A stretch of DNA of 6,931 bases, taken from positions 1-6,931 of the forward strand of contig JAAZEW010000398.1 of NCBI GenBank assembly GCA_012512055.1, given 5' to 3'. The position numbers and the translations under genes were made by a program. Source of the DNA: Bacillota bacterium. Its GTDB lineage: Bacteria; Bacillota_G; SHA-98; UBA4971. Shown piece after piece: positions 5,478 through 6,931 of the stretch; the stretch's first letter is position 1; each line of letters opens with the position of its first letter. A model generated the notes under the pieces. The model saw only the letters and a list, made by a program, of their open reading frames with translations, was not told the DNA's origin and ran no database searches.

Positions 5478-6599
5478 ATGATAGAGGCTTTTGAGGAGAT
5501 TTATAAGGAGCGAGTAGAAAAGCTTCAGAGCCTTATGGCATCTGACAACATCGGAGGATTCCTATTCACTGCGTCACCGAACCTGCTGTATATGACCGGA
5601 TTTTCAGAAGGACAAATGCCCAGATTCTTAAGCCTTCTGGTTCTGGCCTGTCATGAACCTGTGTTTTTGGTTCCTGCGTTATATGAGGAGCAAATCCGGG
5701 AAAAAACATGGGTAGACACGATTGTGCCTTGGGCTGACGGTGAGGATCCATTCTCTAAAATGCGGTCCCTCTTGTGCAGCAAAAATCTTGAGTCCTCGAC
5801 AATAGCTGTTGACGATACTTTATGGAGCATTTTCTTACTAAACTTGCAGGAACGATTGCCGAAGGCAGGTTTTGTCTCAGGGGGCAAGTACATGAAACCT
5901 CTACGGAGGATAAAGTCTCTTTACGAGAAGGAACTCATGATGCGAATCGGGGCAATAACCGATGACGTTATGGAAAAGACAATTGCCTTCATAGAACCGG
6001 GGATTTCCGAACTATGCATCGTGGATTTCATACAGAGCGAACTACGCCTGATGGGCGCAGGGCCATCCACTGCCGAACCAATAGTGGGATCCGGCCCGTA
6101 CAGTGCTCAACCCCACTATAGGCCCACGACCGAAAAGCTAATTCAGCAGGGTGACGCCGTGGTTTTGGACTTCGGCGGGACCTTAAATCACTACCACTCA
6201 GACATGACACGCACAGTGTTTGTAGGTGAACCGGACAAGGAGTTTCAGGAGATTTATGATATAGTCCGAAAAGCACATGATGCTGCCATGGCTTTCGCGA
6301 AGCCTGGAGTTAAATGTGAAGACATAGATAGTGTAGCAAGGCATGTAATCACAGAATCCGGTTACGGTGAGTATTTCATACACAGGACCGGTCACGGCAT
6401 CGGTCTTGAGGTGCATGAAGAGCCTTATGTTGTCCAAGGGAATACTGCAGTCCTTGAGCCGGGAATGGCCTTTAGCATAGAACCTGGGATATATATACCC
6501 GGCCGCTACGGGGTACGAATTGAAGATTGTGTCATTGTCTGCGACAGCGGTATTGAACACTTCACCAAAGCTCCTTCTGAGTTGACAGTAATTTGGTAG
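5478..6599 (+). CDS. M24-family metallopeptidase (Xaa-Pro aminopeptidase/prolidase type)
   Basis: A complete 373-residue cytoplasmic peptidase of the pita-bread fold, which splits N-terminal Xaa-Pro bonds or Xaa-Pro dipeptides using two metal ions. Residues 1-135 form the N-terminal creatinase/prolidase domain (GFLFTASPNLLYMTGFSEGQ is typical). Residues about 145-373 form the catalytic domain. All five metal ligands are present with family spacing: D231 (VVLDFGG), D242 (SDMTRT), H306 (RTGHGIGLEVHEEP), E335 (FSIEPGIY) and E349 (GVRIEDCV). The accessory histidines H213 (QPHY) and H313 are also there. There is no signal peptide. ATG 5478 follows GGGAGG at 5465-5470 by 7 bases. Length is normal for bacterial prolidase/aminopeptidase P-like proteins; which of the two activities cannot be settled from sequence. 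It precedes a solute-binding protein gene, consistent with peptide use, though 235 bases separate them. Confidence 0.95.
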   Translation: MIEAFEEIYKERVEKLQSLMASDNIGGFLFTASPNLLYMTGFSEGQMPRFLSLLVLACHEPVFLVPALYEEQIREKTWVDTIVPWADGEDPFSKMRSLLCSKNLESSTIAVDDTLWSIFLLNLQERLPKAGFVSGGKYMKPLRRIKSLYEKELMMRIGAITDDVMEKTIAFIEPGISELCIVDFIQSELRLMGAGPSTAEPIVGSGPYSAQPHYRPTTEKLIQQGDAVVLDFGGTLNHYHSDMTRTVFVGEPDKEFQEIYDIVRKAHDAAMAFAKPGVKCEDIDSVARHVITESGYGEYFIHRTGHGIGLEVHEEPYVVQGNTAVLEPGMAFSIEPGIYIPGRYGVRIEDCVIVCDSGIEHFTKAPSELTVIW

Positions 6600-6660
6600 A
6601 TGAGAAGGAAAATCATAGATAGTATTGAATAATTGGGGACACTCGTGTTAACATTAGACT

Positions 6661-6683
6661 TCAGTATCAACATCTGATACTGA
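6661..6683 (+). repeat. Perfect 9-bp inverted repeat in the leader of the right-edge binding protein
   Basis: TCAGTATCA-ACATC-TGATACTGA, perfect 9-bp arms with a 5-base centre, 61 bases after the peptidase stop. No T-run follows on either strand, so it looks more like a dyad operator or RNA hairpin than an intrinsic terminator. It is the most regular element in the 6600-6834 spacer. Confidence 0.5.
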
Positions 6684-6753
6684 CAAGATGACAAGTCAAT
6701 GTGGGAGGAGGCGGTACCACCCAAGCATTAGGACGCAACCGAATGAACATTTA

Positions 6754-6769
6754 ACTAGGGACCGCTAGT
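6754..6769 (+). repeat. Short inverted repeat upstream of the right-edge binding protein
   Basis: ACTAG-GGACCG-CTAGT, 5-bp arms with a 6-base centre, 65 bases before the start codon. A possible operator or leader hairpin; short enough to occur by chance. I see no clear promoter in the 235-base spacer. Confidence 0.25.
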
Positions 6770-6834
6770 ATCCGGATCAGAATGTAAGCTGGCCCAAGTC
6801 TCTTAATACTTCATCAGTAGGGAGGAGAAAGAAG

Positions 6835-6931
6835 ATGAAGAGACTCTCTCTTTGCCTTGTGGCAGCAGTCCTCCTAATAGGACTGTTCGCTGCGGAAGGT
6901 ATGGCAAAGGACGCATACAAGATAGGTGTCA
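6835..6931 (+). CDS. Exported solute-binding protein of an ABC transporter, N-terminal start (runs off right edge)
   Basis: The first 32 residues of an exported protein: a basic start (MKRLSLCLVAAVLLIGLFAA), a hydrophobic core, and a cleavage region near EGMA^KD, followed by AYKIGV. A signal peptide followed at once by a K-I-G-V/L strand is the usual beginning of LivJ-like and related ABC binding proteins, and it parallels TAPIKIGL in the left-edge gene. No lipobox cysteine is present. ATG 6835 is preceded by GGAGGAG at 6821-6827 with suitable spacing. With so little of the mature protein visible the family is an inference, and another periplasmic protein class is possible. It follows the M24 peptidase on the same strand after 235 bases. 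Confidence 0.65.
   Translation, partial: MKRLSLCLVAAVLLIGLFAAEGMAKDAYKIGV

Noticed and set aside
6710..6722. T-box-like sequence on the minus strand (GGGTGGTACCGCC)
   Set aside because: It resembles the conserved T-box core, but it points away from any minus-strand gene, the space upstream is too short for a standard T-box leader, and no terminator helix with a T-run follows.
6506..6724. Minus-strand ORF of 72 codons over the end of the peptidase and the spacer
   Set aside because: It overlaps the conserved metal-ligand region of the M24 gene on the other strand and has no motif or supported start.

Overview
This is a 6.9 kb bacterial window of moderate GC content, packed with genes in three transcription blocks. 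Both substrate-binding proteins at the window edges have a signal peptide but no lipobox cysteine. Together with PilV/PilW/PilX-like pilins, this points to a diderm (outer-membrane) bacterium. The mix of branched-chain amino-acid type ABC binding proteins and an Xaa-Pro-type peptidase fits an amino-acid or peptide fermenter, for example Synergistota or a diderm Firmicute. That assignment is inference; no marker gene is present.

Block 1 (about 3360 down to 1, minus strand) is a minor-pilin operon: a large PilX/GspK-like prepilin with a probable beta-solenoid body, then a PilV-like and a PilW-like prepilin. After 150 bases comes the start of a LivJ-type binding protein that runs off the left edge. 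The PilV-like gene carries an in-frame TGA. The same frame continues for 53 more sensible codons and ends in a TAATG overlap with the PilW-like gene, so it looks like a recent nonsense allele.

Block 2 (about 3362 to 5417, plus strand) is a tightly coupled operon transcribed divergently from the pilins. It encodes a PadR-family regulator, two half-size COG0701-type permeases that are diverged copies of each other, and a broken membrane 4Fe-4S protein. A good sigma70/A-type promoter precedes padR, with its -10 inside a dyad and several TATAGT repeats, suggesting autorepression. The iron-sulfur gene is split by two in-frame TAA codons and has also lost one cluster cysteine, so it appears to be a young pseudogene.

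Block 3 (5478 to 6931, plus strand) holds an intact M24 metallopeptidase (Xaa-Pro aminopeptidase/prolidase type). A 235-base spacer with two inverted repeats follows, and then the start of a second exported binding protein that runs off the right edge. The peptidase and flanking transport genes suggest peptide cleavage and amino-acid uptake.

The most notable points are the three in-frame stops in two unrelated operons without any frameshift, the two-gene half-permease arrangement, and the apparent PadR operator. TGA and TAA both act as normal stops elsewhere in the window, so recoding is not supported.
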